The notes: generated by a model from the letters alone, not told the origin. Numbered from the stretch's first letter, positions 37,277-46,742 are shown. The stretch: DNA of 64,000 nucleotides from JBFHIJ01 sp041596515 (GCA_041596515.1 JBFHIJ010000013.1:20617-84616); one strand, 5' to 3'. A program made the numbers and translations.

Positions 37277-39331
37277 TTATTTAGTCAACTCATCAGCAAG
37301 GTTATTAGCATCGTAGAGTTTTCTGAAAGCTTCTATCATGTATCTTGCGTCAACGGAAAGAGCACGGTTGCTTGCATAGTCATAAACGAAATTGCCCGGT
37401 AGAGATTCCATATTACCATCAAACACAAGCCCAACTATTTCGCCACGTTTATTGAAAGTAGGAGAACCGGAGTTACCACCGATAATGTCGCAAGTACTTA
37501 CAAAGTTACAAGGAGTAGTCAAATCTAACTTATCTTTTCTTTCCATATAGCGTTCAGGCAGCTGGAAGTCGCCTTCGTTACCAAATCCCAAAGCTCTGTC
37601 ATACAAGCCATACAAAGTAGTGAAAGGTGGAGCCAAAGTTCCATTCATAGCGTAACCTTTTACTGTGCCATAAGTTATACGTGGAGTAAAGTTCGCGTCA
37701 GGGTACACGTTTCTTCCATAAACAGCAAAACGTGCTTTAGCGATTAATTCGCTATATTTGGCTAAAGGTCTTTGGATATTTTCGCTGTACCAGTGAGCTT
37801 CTTCTTTAGTTAAATCTTTGATTTCACTATATAACTTAAGGAAAGGATCATCTGAGTTTTCTATAGATGAAGAGTTCCCTGAAAGAAGCTGGCGACGGTA
37901 TTCGACATCACCGATTTTAGAACCGTTGATGATTTCCTTAGCAGCTATTTCCGGGGATCTGCCTTTTAGCACTGCTTTTAAAAAATCATCATCTGCGTCA
38001 AGATTTTGGGCAGCAACAACCAAAGTAGAGCTAAGCATTACTTCTTCCAAATCCTTATAGAAAGGAACCGGAGCAAGTATCATACGTTTCAAGTTTTCTA
38101 TTCTGTTTGCGTCTTTATCTAAAGTTTTGTCAGTTTCTTTAGCCCAGGCATTAAGCTCGCCAGCATATCTCATAAGAGAAGTTCTGCCAAGATTATGATA
38201 GAAATATTTAGAGTAAAACTCTTGCTTTTCTTCCATCAAATCACTTATCTCTTCCCAAGCATCGCCGTATAGGTCATCAAGTTCGTCGTTGGCTTTTACT
38301 TTAGTTCTCATATCTGTTTCAGCATCTAGGTGCTGCTTTATCAGGCGCTTGTTCTTCAAACCATTATATATACCCGTGTAAGCTTTGAAGCTATTTTCTA
38401 AGTACATTATGTTTACTTGAGCTCGTCGAGCATTTTCAGGAGATAGTTCAGCATATTTGTGTAACTGCTGAAGAGTATACTCTAAACTCTCAATAATCAT
38501 AGGAATTGAATTGTCTCTTTCATCCAAGAGTTGGTCATTTGTGTATAGTCTTTTAGTTGTGCCGGGATTGCCCGCCATAAACACAAGTTCACCTGCATTA
38601 ACGCCGGAAGTGTTCCACTTCAAATAATTATCAGATTTTACAGGTTTGCCATCCTCGTACGCACGGAGAAATGTGCAATCTAAGTTATATCGTGGATAAG
38701 TAAAGTTGTCATAAGCTCCTCCAAAGAAACCGGCTTGGTACTCAGGAGAAAAGACAAGTCTAATATCAGTATATTTTTTATAGCAGTAAATCCAATACTC
38801 TCCGCCATAATAGAGGTCTACTTTGTCAGCACGAAGACCTGTTTTTTGTTCGTATTCTGCTCTGATATCATTGAACATTGCATTTTTTTTGGATTCTATT
38901 TCTTTCAAATCCATATCCTCATTTACTACGCTATTGACTCTGTCAGTAACGTTGTGCATTTCCATAAGGACATTTATTTCTAAATCTTTACATTTAAGCT
39001 CTTCAGCTTGAGTAGGAGCATAAAATCCATTTTTAACAATGTCAAAACCTTCGGAAGAAAGCTTTTGAATCTGAGATAGCGCTACGTGATGGTTAGTCAT
39101 CAGCAAGCCATTAGGGCTAACAAACGAGCCGGAGCCACCGTCGTTAATTCTCAAAGAGGAAAGTCTAATATGTTCTAGCCAGTTCTGATTGGGAATGAAA
39201 TTATATTTCTCTTTCAGCTGGCTCAGAGGTGGATTATCGAACGTCCACATACCTTCCTCGGCAAATAGAGAAGATGAAACTATTGCAGTAGCAATGGCAA
39301 CAGTTTTAAGATTTTTGATGAAATCTCTCAT
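37277..39331 (-). CDS. S46 family serine peptidase (DPP7/DPP11-like)
   Basis: This 684-aa protein has a signal peptide (about 1-24) and the S46 chymotrypsin-like fold. Catalytic candidates are the His pair in LMTNHHVA (81-82), Asp in RYNLDCT, and Ser621 in GGNSGSPTF. S46 enzymes are periplasmic dipeptidyl-peptidases that trim dipeptides from peptide N-termini in peptide-fermenting Bacteroidota; whether it prefers hydrophobic (DPP7) or acidic (DPP11) residues cannot be told here. There is no T9SS sorting domain, in keeping with a periplasmic location. It lies 11 bp downstream of the glycosyltransferase gene on the same strand, so they may be co-transcribed. Confidence 0.92.
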   Translation of the reverse strand: MRDFIKNLKTVAIATAIVSSSLFAEEGMWTFDNPPLSQLKEKYNFIPNQNWLEHIRLSSLRINDGGSGSFVSPNGLLMTNHHVALSQIQKLSSEGFDIVKNGFYAPTQAEELKCKDLEINVLMEMHNVTDRVNSVVNEDMDLKEIESKKNAMFNDIRAEYEQKTGLRADKVDLYYGGEYWIYCYKKYTDIRLVFSPEYQAGFFGGAYDNFTYPRYNLDCTFLRAYEDGKPVKSDNYLKWNTSGVNAGELVFMAGNPGTTKRLYTNDQLLDERDNSIPMIIESLEYTLQQLHKYAELSPENARRAQVNIMYLENSFKAYTGIYNGLKNKRLIKQHLDAETDMRTKVKANDELDDLYGDAWEEISDLMEEKQEFYSKYFYHNLGRTSLMRYAGELNAWAKETDKTLDKDANRIENLKRMILAPVPFYKDLEEVMLSSTLVVAAQNLDADDDFLKAVLKGRSPEIAAKEIINGSKIGDVEYRRQLLSGNSSSIENSDDPFLKLYSEIKDLTKEEAHWYSENIQRPLAKYSELIAKARFAVYGRNVYPDANFTPRITYGTVKGYAMNGTLAPPFTTLYGLYDRALGFGNEGDFQLPERYMERKDKLDLTTPCNFVSTCDIIGGNSGSPTFNKRGEIVGLVFDGNMESLPGNFVYDYASNRALSVDARYMIEAFRKLYDANNLADELTK

Positions 39332-39342
39332 TATACACCGAA

Positions 39343-40662
39343 TTATTTAGTAAATTTATCAAGAAGTTCAGCCAAAGTCTTAGCTGCTTCGCGTCTTTCA
39401 TACTTACGTATCAAATCGGAATTGGGTTTGTAATTTTTTCCACCTGATTGCCAATTTTGATAATACTCTAAAATAATATCACAAGTTTTGTCTATTTCAC
39501 TTTGATGTGCAATCCTTCCGGAATTTGTCTCTCTCATCAGATCGGCTATAGCACTTTTTGGCGGAGCGATAGCTATTATTGGGCGTTTACATCCGACATA
39601 TTCGTAAACTTTGCCCGGTACTATCTCTTCGCTTTCTTTTGATTCATCTACTACCAATAGCAAAGCATCAGATTGCATCAGAAATTTAATACTTTCGTGA
39701 TGTGGCACATAGTCAACTTTTTCAATCGAATCAGCAAAAGAAGCTTTGGTAAACATTTCCTCAACTTCGTTTCCAAACCTCCCTACAAACCTAAGGTGAA
39801 GTTTATGTTGGTCAATCTGATTAGTAGATATCAGTTTTTCTATTGCCTCAAAGAAACTGGCAGGATTGCGTCTGCCATACATAGAGCCGGTATAGGTAAC
39901 TGTAAATTTATCGTTTTGCACTTCTTCCACTTCAGGGAAGTCTGATGAGTCGAACCCATTTGGAACATGGAAAAATTTAGATTGATCCAACTTAGGATAC
40001 TTTCCGATTGCATCTTTAATTATACCCTGCCATGCACATTCCACAGCATCTGCATTATTAAATGTGTTAAATTCCATTTTCTTGTCAATCATTTTAGGAA
40101 GAAACCAACGGTTTGGAGAGGAAATAAATCCTGTCCACGGATCACGAAATCCTGCAACCCAAGGCACATGAGTTGACTTTTTTACATGATTAGCAATCAA
40201 GGAACACGTATATGGCGGAGAGCTGGAATAAACAGCATCAATTTTGTGCTCTTTAAGTATCTCAGCTACTGCATCTTTGGCAGTAAACAGCCATCCTGCT
40301 CTTGCATCAGGTATAAAGAAAGTAGCACGGATAAACTCGGCAACTTTCTCAGTGAATGATACTTTCTGGCCTTCTTTCTTGATTGTATTTACATCAATAG
40401 CAGTTCCCTTTTTCTTTCCTGTGAACTTACGATACAAATCATAAGGCTCCAGTATCTTACTTTTATATATAATAGTAGACTTAGGAATTTGCTCAATTAA
40501 TGACTCATCAATGGCTGGGTATTGGCCGTTAGAAACAGTCAATACCACAGGTTGCCATCCATATTCAGGTAAATATTTTATGTGCTTAAGTACTCTTTGT
40601 ACACCGGGGCCACCCGACGGAGGGAAGTAATAAGCAACTATAAGAACTTTTTTCATTTTCAT
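39343..40662 (-). CDS. GT-B fold glycosyltransferase (GT4-like)
   Basis: This 439-aa protein has the two Rossmann halves of GT-B enzymes. The N-terminal acceptor half opens with VLIVAYYFPPSGGPGVQR and the C-terminal half includes TYTGSMYGRRNP, LRFVGRFG and the nucleotide-sugar region around EIVPGKVYEYVGCKRPIIA (Glu-rich EX7E-like). It probably adds a sugar to a surface glycan or lipid-linked intermediate in the cytoplasm; donor and acceptor are unknown and no other glycan genes are nearby. Two ATGs six bases apart are possible starts. Confidence 0.85.
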   Translation of the reverse strand: MKMKKVLIVAYYFPPSGGPGVQRVLKHIKYLPEYGWQPVVLTVSNGQYPAIDESLIEQIPKSTIIYKSKILEPYDLYRKFTGKKKGTAIDVNTIKKEGQKVSFTEKVAEFIRATFFIPDARAGWLFTAKDAVAEILKEHKIDAVYSSSPPYTCSLIANHVKKSTHVPWVAGFRDPWTGFISSPNRWFLPKMIDKKMEFNTFNNADAVECAWQGIIKDAIGKYPKLDQSKFFHVPNGFDSSDFPEVEEVQNDKFTVTYTGSMYGRRNPASFFEAIEKLISTNQIDQHKLHLRFVGRFGNEVEEMFTKASFADSIEKVDYVPHHESIKFLMQSDALLLVVDESKESEEIVPGKVYEYVGCKRPIIAIAPPKSAIADLMRETNSGRIAHQSEIDKTCDIILEYYQNWQSGGKNYKPNSDLIRKYERREAAKTLAELLDKFTK

Positions 40663-40714
40663 TTTGTTGATTTCAAAAAAAATAAAATAATAAAACCGAC
40701 TGCCATAAACAATT

Positions 40715-41257
40715 TTAAATAGATAATAGTTCCATTTGTTCCTTCAATAGTACCATAAACTCCTCAAAATCTGTAGGAGTAGAGCGGTTTACATAGGATA
40801 ATAGTAATCCGTTAATAGCATTAAAAGTGAGTACAGGAATGTGGGGGTTCTTATATTGGGTGCTACTGGCGTCAAATATAGCTTTATATATTTCTTCTGT
40901 TTTTTCAGAAAATTTATTATAGAACCTACCGGCATAGTTAGGATCTGTAAAAATTAAAACATATAAGCCCGGATACTGAACAAAAAACATTGCATAAGCT
41001 TTTAGCAAATCCTTTATTTCAGTAGATATAGTCGAGCTTAATACAGACTCTTTACATTCTTCCAAAAAATCGAGCATACAAACTTCGCAGAGTTCATTCA
41101 TATCCTTGAAATAGTTATAGATAGTCGCATAAGAAAAGCCGGTTGCTTTCCCTATTTCTCGGGCGCTAAGAGCTTTGATACCTTCACTTTTTAAGGTGTT
41201 CTTGGCCGCCTGAATAAATATCCTGCGGATATTATCCTGTTTGAGCTGATTAACCAT
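40715..41257 (-). CDS. TetR/AcrR family transcriptional regulator
   Basis: This protein of about 180 aa has the TetR N-terminal DNA-binding domain (about 8-55; IKALSAREIGKATGFSYATI, then YNYFKD) and a C-terminal ligand/dimer domain (about 60-180) that is not assigned. The start is placed at 41257, where AGAAAGAG precedes the ATG and the protein begins MVNQLKQDNIRR; an upstream in-frame codon would add 13 unlikely residues. A palindrome 48-62 bp upstream is a candidate autoregulatory operator. Its targets could include itself or the adjacent minus-strand lipoprotein gene (41417-42118). Confidence 0.88.
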   Translation of the reverse strand: MVNQLKQDNIRRIFIQAAKNTLKSEGIKALSAREIGKATGFSYATIYNYFKDMNELCEVCMLDFLEECKESVLSSTISTEIKDLLKAYAMFFVQYPGLYVLIFTDPNYAGRFYNKFSEKTEEIYKAIFDASSTQYKNPHIPVLTFNAINGLLLSYVNRSTPTDFEEFMVLLKEQMELLSI

Positions 41258-41304
41258 AGTCAATCTCTTTCTTGTTTGTTTAACATATAAACACACACAA
41301 TATA

Positions 41305-41319
41305 ATTAACGGTGTTAAT
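41305..41319. promoter_or_regulatory. Candidate TetR operator palindrome
   Basis: ATTAACGGTGTTAAT is a perfect palindrome with 6-bp arms and a 3-bp centre, located between the TetR start and the terminator of the upstream lipoprotein gene. Size and position fit a TetR-family dimer site. Confidence 0.45.
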
Positions 41320-41363
41320 ATATGCAAATATTATTTTATCTCACACTTGGGATAAATAAAAAA

Positions 41364-41388
41364 AGCATATACCGATTAGGTATATGCT
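41364..41388 (-). terminator. Terminator of the lipoprotein gene
   Basis: AGCATATACC (41364-41373) pairs perfectly with GGTATATGCT (41379-41388) around a 5-nt loop, followed on the minus strand by a run of T. Confidence 0.88.
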
Positions 41389-41416
41389 AGGAAAAATATA
41401 AAAGCTATTTTGATAT

Positions 41417-42118
41417 TTAGAATTTATAGATATAAGCAGTTGCAGTTGAAGGCAGTGCATTTTCATTCTGAATTTTTTTAGTGATATTATTATTAGAAAT
41501 AAGATTCCAACCTTTTTTGCAGTTGACATCATAAATTCCGATCACTTCTTCACCTGATAAATTAGTAACAGTACCTGAAATATGACCGTCTGCAGAGTAG
41601 AAGTTATAATAATACTCAATAGATCTGTTTTCTTCATTACCTTCCGGAGCGTCCATGTGTATTCTTGTTTCTACACCATCCACGACAGCATAAAAATATA
41701 TACCGGCAATAGTTTTACTTAAATCTGCAGGAGAGAAATCTAAATTATTAAAGCTAATCGCCAAAGTAGATATGTGGACTTTCTTCATAGATTTTTGTAA
41801 AGTCATAGAATAAGAGCCATCAGCTTGCACAGTTCCTTCGCCTACTTTGTAATCCGGCAAGTTGACACCCATATATGCTACCATTGAACATTTGCCTGAG
41901 TTCCAGTCATTAAAGTCATTTGTAGTCATAACGTCAAATTGTTTAAGAGTACCTGTTACTACTAATTCACTGGCTTCAATGGTACCTGTAGGATCAGTGT
42001 CTCCACCGCCACCCGGAATTATTGCGTTGTTATCGTCGTTATCATCAGAGCATGATACAAAGAAGCTAACTGCAAGAGCAAGCACCAGCATTTTTAAGAT
42101 AGAGTTAAATTGATACAT
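41417..42118 (-). CDS. Predicted lipoprotein of unknown function
   Basis: This protein of about 233 aa starts with a lipoprotein signal peptide ending in FFVSC, giving a lipidated Cys near residue 23, then an Asp/Asn-rich stretch and a PGGGGDTDPTG linker. The mature part (about 45-233) is beta-rich and includes a carboxypeptidase-regulatory-like stretch (ADGHISGTVTNLSGE). I recognise no family. The start at 42118 is chosen because AAGGTG lies six bases upstream; an in-frame ATG 15 bases earlier overlaps that site. It has its own terminator and lies upstream of the tetR gene on the same strand. Confidence 0.7.
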   Translation of the reverse strand: MYQFNSILKMLVLALAVSFFVSCSDDNDDNNAIIPGGGGDTDPTGTIEASELVVTGTLKQFDVMTTNDFNDWNSGKCSMVAYMGVNLPDYKVGEGTVQADGSYSMTLQKSMKKVHISTLAISFNNLDFSPADLSKTIAGIYFYAVVDGVETRIHMDAPEGNEENRSIEYYYNFYSADGHISGTVTNLSGEEVIGIYDVNCKKGWNLISNNNITKKIQNENALPSTATAYIYKF

Positions 42119-42462
42119 ATAAGACACCTTCATTAAAATGATACTTTTTTATATAGTCAAATATATAACAAATATAATTAATATGGAAATTTGTTCTATC
42201 TAAATTTAAATATATAAGCTCAATGATATCTACTATAGTGTGATATGAAATGTTTCTTGATATTAAAAGTGTATAATTCTCGATATAAAGATAGTTACTG
42301 AAATTCTGATAAAGATAGTTATTATTGACAATCTCTATGTATTTTACTTTATTGAAGTAAGGTAGGGTGAGACAATCGAATAAAATCAGATTTATATTCG
42401 ATTAGTATACTGAAAGTTATCTTGCAACAGGCTGCTTGAGATATAAGTCAGCCTGTATACAT
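42119..42462. other. AT-rich intergenic region
   Basis: No gene is seen. Close to the end of adk there is a hairpin, ACAGGCTG (42427-42434) with CAGCCTGT (42449-42456), without a T-tract; it may end adk transcription. The rest is low-complexity AT sequence that presumably contains the lipoprotein promoter. Confidence 0.4.
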
Positions 42463-43119
42463 TTATTCTACTTCGGCAAGTACCGTTTGAATTCTAGAAT
42501 ATACATGATCCAACGAGCCAACTCCGTTTATTCGGTTGGCCTGTTTGCGATTTTCATAAAACTCGAGCAAAGGCTCAGTTTGGTTCTTATATACTTCCAA
42601 TCGTTGAAGTACTGTGCTTATAGAATCATCATCTCTCTGGAAAAGCTCTCCACCGCATGGTTCATCGCAAAAGTTTTCCACCTCTGGAGGATTAAATTTT
42701 AAGTGGTAAGTCTTACCACATACTTTGCACGTCCTGCGAGCAGTTAAGCGTTCTACTAACTCGCTTCGAGGTACTTCCAAAACAATTACTACGTCAAGCT
42801 GCGTGTTGAGTTCATGAAGTAGTTCTATTAGGGCTTCAGCCTGTGGCACTGTTCTGGGAAAACCGTCGAAGATACAACCTTTTTCGATGTAGTCCCCACG
42901 TTGCAATTCCTCTTTCAATATATTAATCATCAAATTATCGGGGAGTAAATTGCCTTTTGAGATATATTTATCTGCTTCTATTCCTATTGGAGTACCTTCC
43001 CGAATATTCTTTCTGAGCAGTTCGCCCGTAGAAAGTTGCCTCACACCGTAATCTTTTACAATGTTAGCACATTGGGTACCTTTTCCTGCACCGGGAGGTC
43101 CGAGAAAAATCAAATTCAT
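42463..43119 (-). CDS. adk: Adenylate kinase
   Basis: This 218-aa enzyme interconverts ATP + AMP and 2 ADP. The P-loop GPPGAGKGT (8-16), the AMP-binding block around LSTGELLR, FDGFPRTVPQAEAL and the LID are all present. The LID is of the long zinc-binding type, with CKVCGKTYH and a second Cys pair in FCDEPCGGEL, spaced CxxC...CxxxC. Length is normal. It appears monocistronic, followed by a hairpin at 42427-42456. Confidence 0.96.
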   Translation of the reverse strand: MNLIFLGPPGAGKGTQCANIVKDYGVRQLSTGELLRKNIREGTPIGIEADKYISKGNLLPDNLMINILKEELQRGDYIEKGCIFDGFPRTVPQAEALIELLHELNTQLDVVIVLEVPRSELVERLTARRTCKVCGKTYHLKFNPPEVENFCDEPCGGELFQRDDDSISTVLQRLEVYKNQTEPLLEFYENRKQANRINGVGSLDHVYSRIQTVLAEVE

Positions 43120-43824
43120 TTGTAAATCCGTGCTTATTTGAATAGAACAATATTAAGCTATTTATCCCAAATAGAGGGGTAAAAAAACTAATATTTAGAT
43201 TATGTAATAAATGTTTTACCTTGACTACAAGAACTGCAATGCTAACCGACTCGATTAATAAAAGGCTTAATAATAAAAAACATAAAGGAGTAAGTATGTT
43301 GCATAACTAGTACTGCGTTGCACATTGAAAAAAAGTATCAATATATGATAAAAACACGAAATAACCTTACGAAAATTTCAAGCTGTAGATGTATACTTTC
43401 TTTTCAAATTCAAAAACAAAATAAGATAGTCGTTTTTAGGATGAAAATATTTGAAATTTTGATTAATTAACAAGTCTTCAGTTTGAATGCTCCAATGATA
43501 TTATTTTGTTTATTCCATGCCCCTAATACAAACTCGGGGTTTGTATTAGGGAGCTCGGTTTATTAAGAACTCAATACATAAATCCAAAATATTGTTTTCC
43601 CGTAATATAAAATACTATAAATAAGCCATAATTTAGCAATGGCTACACAGTAAATGCTATATATCATATATATTAAAAAACACAATTAATTACTATAAAA
43701 TTGATTGGAATAGTGATTAGTGTAAAAAAATATATTGAATTAAACAAAAATTTATGTAGATTTTGTGCTTCCTTAACAATGCTTTGGAAAGCACATATTT
43801 ACTCAATATATTTTCAGGATGCTT
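43120..43824. other. Long intergenic region with one perfect hairpin
   Basis: About 700 bp of AT-rich DNA between divergent adk and the aminotransferase. It holds a perfect hairpin at 43521-43551 and a mini-frame AAAGGAG...ATG at 43296-43310 (four codons, MLHN) that looks like chance or a leader. A 60-codon frame at 43701-43883 overlaps the aminotransferase start and is not convincing. TTGTTT and TATAAA, 18 bp apart near 43595-43624, are a weak promoter guess for the aminotransferase-pckA operon. Confidence 0.4.
43521..43551. repeat. Perfect 12-bp inverted repeat
   Basis: CCCTAATACAAA (43521-43532) and TTTGTATTAGGG (43540-43551) are exact reverse complements around the G-rich loop CTCGGGG. 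No T-tract follows on either strand and no gene ends here, so it is an intergenic hairpin or regulator site rather than an ordinary terminator. Confidence 0.65.
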
Positions 43825-45042
43825 ATGAGTATCAGTTTAATTGGAAAATCAATTCACCAGTCAGCTACTCTTCGTTTAAATGAGATAGCGGCGATTTTAC
43901 AAGCGAAAGGTGAACCGGTGATTCACCTAGGCGGGGGGCAGCCTAAGTCAAAAGCACCTTATGATGCTTTAATTGCTGCATCCGGTGTGATTAATACAGG
44001 AGAAGTCAGATATACACCTGCTGACGGGATACCTGAACTAAAACAAGCAATAATTCGATATACTGAAGATTTTTATGACAGAAAAGTAGAGCCGGAAAAT
44101 GTAATTGCATCTAGTGGGGCAAAGCAAGCGCTAATGGTTGCCTTGCAAGCTATTTTAAATCCACAGGAAGAGGTTGTATTTCCTGCTCCTTTCTGGGTTA
44201 GTTATCCGGAAATGGTAAAGCTATGCGGTGGTGTGCCGGTACCTGTGCACGCTGAAGACGGTAGTTTCTTGCCGAGACTTCAGGATATTGACAGAGTAGT
44301 AACCTCTTATACTAAGGTGATAATAATAAATAGTCCGAATAATCCTACAGGAGCAATGTATTCTGAAGATTTTATAGCGGAGATAGTATCCTACTGCGAA
44401 AAGAAAGATATTTATTTGATTATGGATGATATTTATCATCGTTTGGTATTTGATGGCAAAAGACCTATAAGTGCTTGGAAGTATGCAAAAAATAAAACAG
44501 AAACATCTAAAATGATTATAATAAACGGCGTATCTAAGCAATATGCTATGACAGGTTATAGGATTGGATGGGCTGTGGCTAATAAAAAACTTATAGAAGT
44601 GATGACAAACATACAGGGGCATCAGACTTCAGGACCTTCTGTAGTAGTGCAAAAAGCTGCAACTGCTGCAATTAATGGAGTGCAGTCATCTGTAGAAAGT
44701 TTAAGAGCTACTTTAGAAAACAACCGCAATGTAATGATGGATCATTTAAACAGTTTCGAAGGAGTCAAAGCCTATAAGCCGGATGGTACTTTTTATTGTT
44801 TCGTAGATTTCAGTTATTATGAAAAAGATTCTGTTAAACTGTCGAATTTACTGCTGGACAAAGTGAGAGTAGTTACAGTTCCCGGTGTAGAATTTGGAAA
44901 AGATGGTTTCCTCAGGCTATCTACGTGTGGCTCAATCAAAGAAATTACAGAAGGCATTGAGAGGATTAAATGGGTATTGGATCCGGACTCTCCAAACGAA
45001 CTTTATATTGGTGAAAGAAAATTAGTAAGGGATTGGCTATGA
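43825..45042 (+). CDS. Class I/II aminotransferase, aspartate aminotransferase type
   Basis: This protein of 405 aa is a fold-type I PLP enzyme of the aspartate aminotransferase I-gamma group, which typically converts aspartate + 2-oxoglutarate to oxaloacetate + glutamate. Motifs: LGGGQPKSKAP, the substrate-loop region FPAPFWVSYPEM, SPNNPTGA, MDDIYHRL, and the PLP Lys238 in GVSKQYAMTGYRIGW. I choose the ATG at 43825 with AGGA five bases upstream; an ATG six bases earlier overlaps that site. Its stop codon overlaps the pckA start (ATGA), so the two are translationally coupled and its oxaloacetate product is the PckA substrate. Prephenate or other amino acids as substrates are not excluded. Confidence 0.9.
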   Translation: MSISLIGKSIHQSATLRLNEIAAILQAKGEPVIHLGGGQPKSKAPYDALIAASGVINTGEVRYTPADGIPELKQAIIRYTEDFYDRKVEPENVIASSGAKQALMVALQAILNPQEEVVFPAPFWVSYPEMVKLCGGVPVPVHAEDGSFLPRLQDIDRVVTSYTKVIIINSPNNPTGAMYSEDFIAEIVSYCEKKDIYLIMDDIYHRLVFDGKRPISAWKYAKNKTETSKMIIINGVSKQYAMTGYRIGWAVANKKLIEVMTNIQGHQTSGPSVVVQKAATAAINGVQSSVESLRATLENNRNVMMDHLNSFEGVKAYKPDGTFYCFVDFSYYEKDSVKLSNLLLDKVRVVTVPGVEFGKDGFLRLSTCGSIKEITEGIERIKWVLDPDSPNELYIGERKLVRDWL

Positions 45043-46706
45043 CAAAATATTTGAAATTTGAAACTCCGGCTCAGAGTCATGCACATGAGTTTGCCAGCCT
45101 ATTTAAGCTAAAAAATCATGGTTTGTCTCAGTTAGACAGAGTATACTGGAATTTGCCAACTGCGGCTTTATACGAAGAATCTGTATTTCGTGGTGAAGCT
45201 AAAATAGTCAATGGTGGCCCTCTATTGGTAAACACCGGAAAATGGACTGCAAGAGCAGCTAATGATAAGTACATCGTACAGGAACCCTCCAGTAATGATA
45301 AAATATGGTGGGGAGTCTATAACAAGCCTATGCCACTTGATAAATTTCACGGTTTGTTAGCTAGGATGCAAGCGTATTTACAAGGTGAAGAGCTTTTTGT
45401 ACAAGACTGTTATGTAGGTGCTGATGAAAATTACAGACTACCTATTAGAATAATCACAGACACTGCATGGCAATCTCTGTTTGCCAGAAATATGTTTATC
45501 CCGATAGACAATAGAGACGAATTGAAAAAGCATATACCTGAATTTACATTGATAGCTTCACCTTCTTTCAAGGCAGAGCCAATGATAGACGGTACACGTA
45601 GCGAAACTTGCATGGCAATCAACTTTGACGAAAGAATTGCAGTAGTTGCCGGTTCGTCATATGGTGGTGAAATCAAAAAAACAATGTTTACTGTGATGAA
45701 TTACCTTAAGCCAAATGAAGGAGTTATGTCTATGCACTGCTCCGCAAATGTTGGTAAAAAAGGAGATTCTGCTTTGTTCTTCGGGCTTAGTGGCACGGGT
45801 AAGACAACTCTGTCTGCTGATCCTTCCCGCAACCTGATAGGTGATGACGAACATGGCTGGAGTGATGACGGGATCTTCAATTTTGAGGGCGGATGCTACG
45901 CCAAAGTAATACGATTATCTGCTGATGCAGAGCCTGAAATACATGAATGCACAAAACGATTCGGAACCATTTTAGAAAATGTAGTATTTGACTCAGCTTC
46001 ACGCGTAATAGATTTGGAAGATGACTCTCTTACTGAGAACACTCGTGCGTCTTATCCTCTGGATTTTATTCCAAATGCAATGCCTGAAAAGAAAGTCGAC
46101 TCTCATCCGGAGAATATTATTTTCCTTACCTGCGATGCGACTGGAGTATTGCCTCCTATAGCACTATTGGATGAAAATCAGGCGATGTACCACTTCATTA
46201 GTGGTTATACGTCTAAAATAGCAGGCACAGAGATAGGATTAGGTATAGAGCCTGAGATAGCTTTTAGTCCATGCTTTGGTGCACCTTTTATGGTTCATCA
46301 TCCATATTTCTATGCCAATTTGCTTATGAAAAAAATGCGCAAGCACGGTTCCAAATGCTGGCTTGTTAATACCGGATGGGTAGGAGGTAAGTTTGGTATT
46401 GGGAAACGTATTTCTATTCGTCATACTCGTAATATGCTAAATGCAGTACTGGAAGGCAAACTTGATAATATTGAATATCGAATAGATAAATTTTTTAAAT
46501 TTAAAGTGCCAAAGACTTGTCCAAACGTTCCTGAAGAAGTGTTCGAACCATCTAATGCATGGGGCAATAAAGAAGAGTATTGGAATAAGTACGACGCACT
46601 TGCTTCAAGGTATATAGAGAACTTCAAACTATATTCCGATGGCATTCCATTAGAAGTAGTTCAAGCAGGTCCTAGCAGACTGAAATTTGTGGAAGTTAAC
46701 TTCTAA
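45039..46706 (+). CDS. pckA: Phosphoenolpyruvate carboxykinase (ATP)
   Basis: This 555-aa enzyme converts oxaloacetate + ATP to PEP + CO2 + ADP, the first step of gluconeogenesis, or runs in reverse in fermenters. The kinase-1a loop GLSGTGKT is at 249-256, followed by LIGDDEHGWSDDG (metal site) and the adenine-binding SARASYPL-like stretch NTRASYPLDF; SMHCSANVG and GFNTG-equivalents (WLVNTGWVGG) are present. The start is the ATG overlapping the preceding stop (AAGGG site 5' of it). It ends at a strong terminator. Confidence 0.96.
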   Translation: MTKYLKFETPAQSHAHEFASLFKLKNHGLSQLDRVYWNLPTAALYEESVFRGEAKIVNGGPLLVNTGKWTARAANDKYIVQEPSSNDKIWWGVYNKPMPLDKFHGLLARMQAYLQGEELFVQDCYVGADENYRLPIRIITDTAWQSLFARNMFIPIDNRDELKKHIPEFTLIASPSFKAEPMIDGTRSETCMAINFDERIAVVAGSSYGGEIKKTMFTVMNYLKPNEGVMSMHCSANVGKKGDSALFFGLSGTGKTTLSADPSRNLIGDDEHGWSDDGIFNFEGGCYAKVIRLSADAEPEIHECTKRFGTILENVVFDSASRVIDLEDDSLTENTRASYPLDFIPNAMPEKKVDSHPENIIFLTCDATGVLPPIALLDENQAMYHFISGYTSKIAGTEIGLGIEPEIAFSPCFGAPFMVHHPYFYANLLMKKMRKHGSKCWLVNTGWVGGKFGIGKRISIRHTRNMLNAVLEGKLDNIEYRIDKFFKFKVPKTCPNVPEEVFEPSNAWGNKEEYWNKYDALASRYIENFKLYSDGIPLEVVQAGPSRLKFVEVNF

Positions 46707-46742
46707 AATATAATAACCATATATTTATCACTTCCTCAAGTG

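Noticed and set aside
43296..43310. Four-codon frame (MLHN) with a perfect AAAGGAG site
   Set aside because: Too short to judge; no following gene on a shared transcript within 500 bp, so a leader-peptide role is unsupported.
43701..43883. 60-codon frame overlapping the aminotransferase start
   Set aside because: It overlaps the conserved N-terminus of the aminotransferase in another frame and has no ribosome site.
44221..44622. Minus-strand open frame of 133 codons inside the aminotransferase gene
   Set aside because: It lies fully within a strongly supported aminotransferase and its Tyr/His/Ile-rich translation resembles no protein family.
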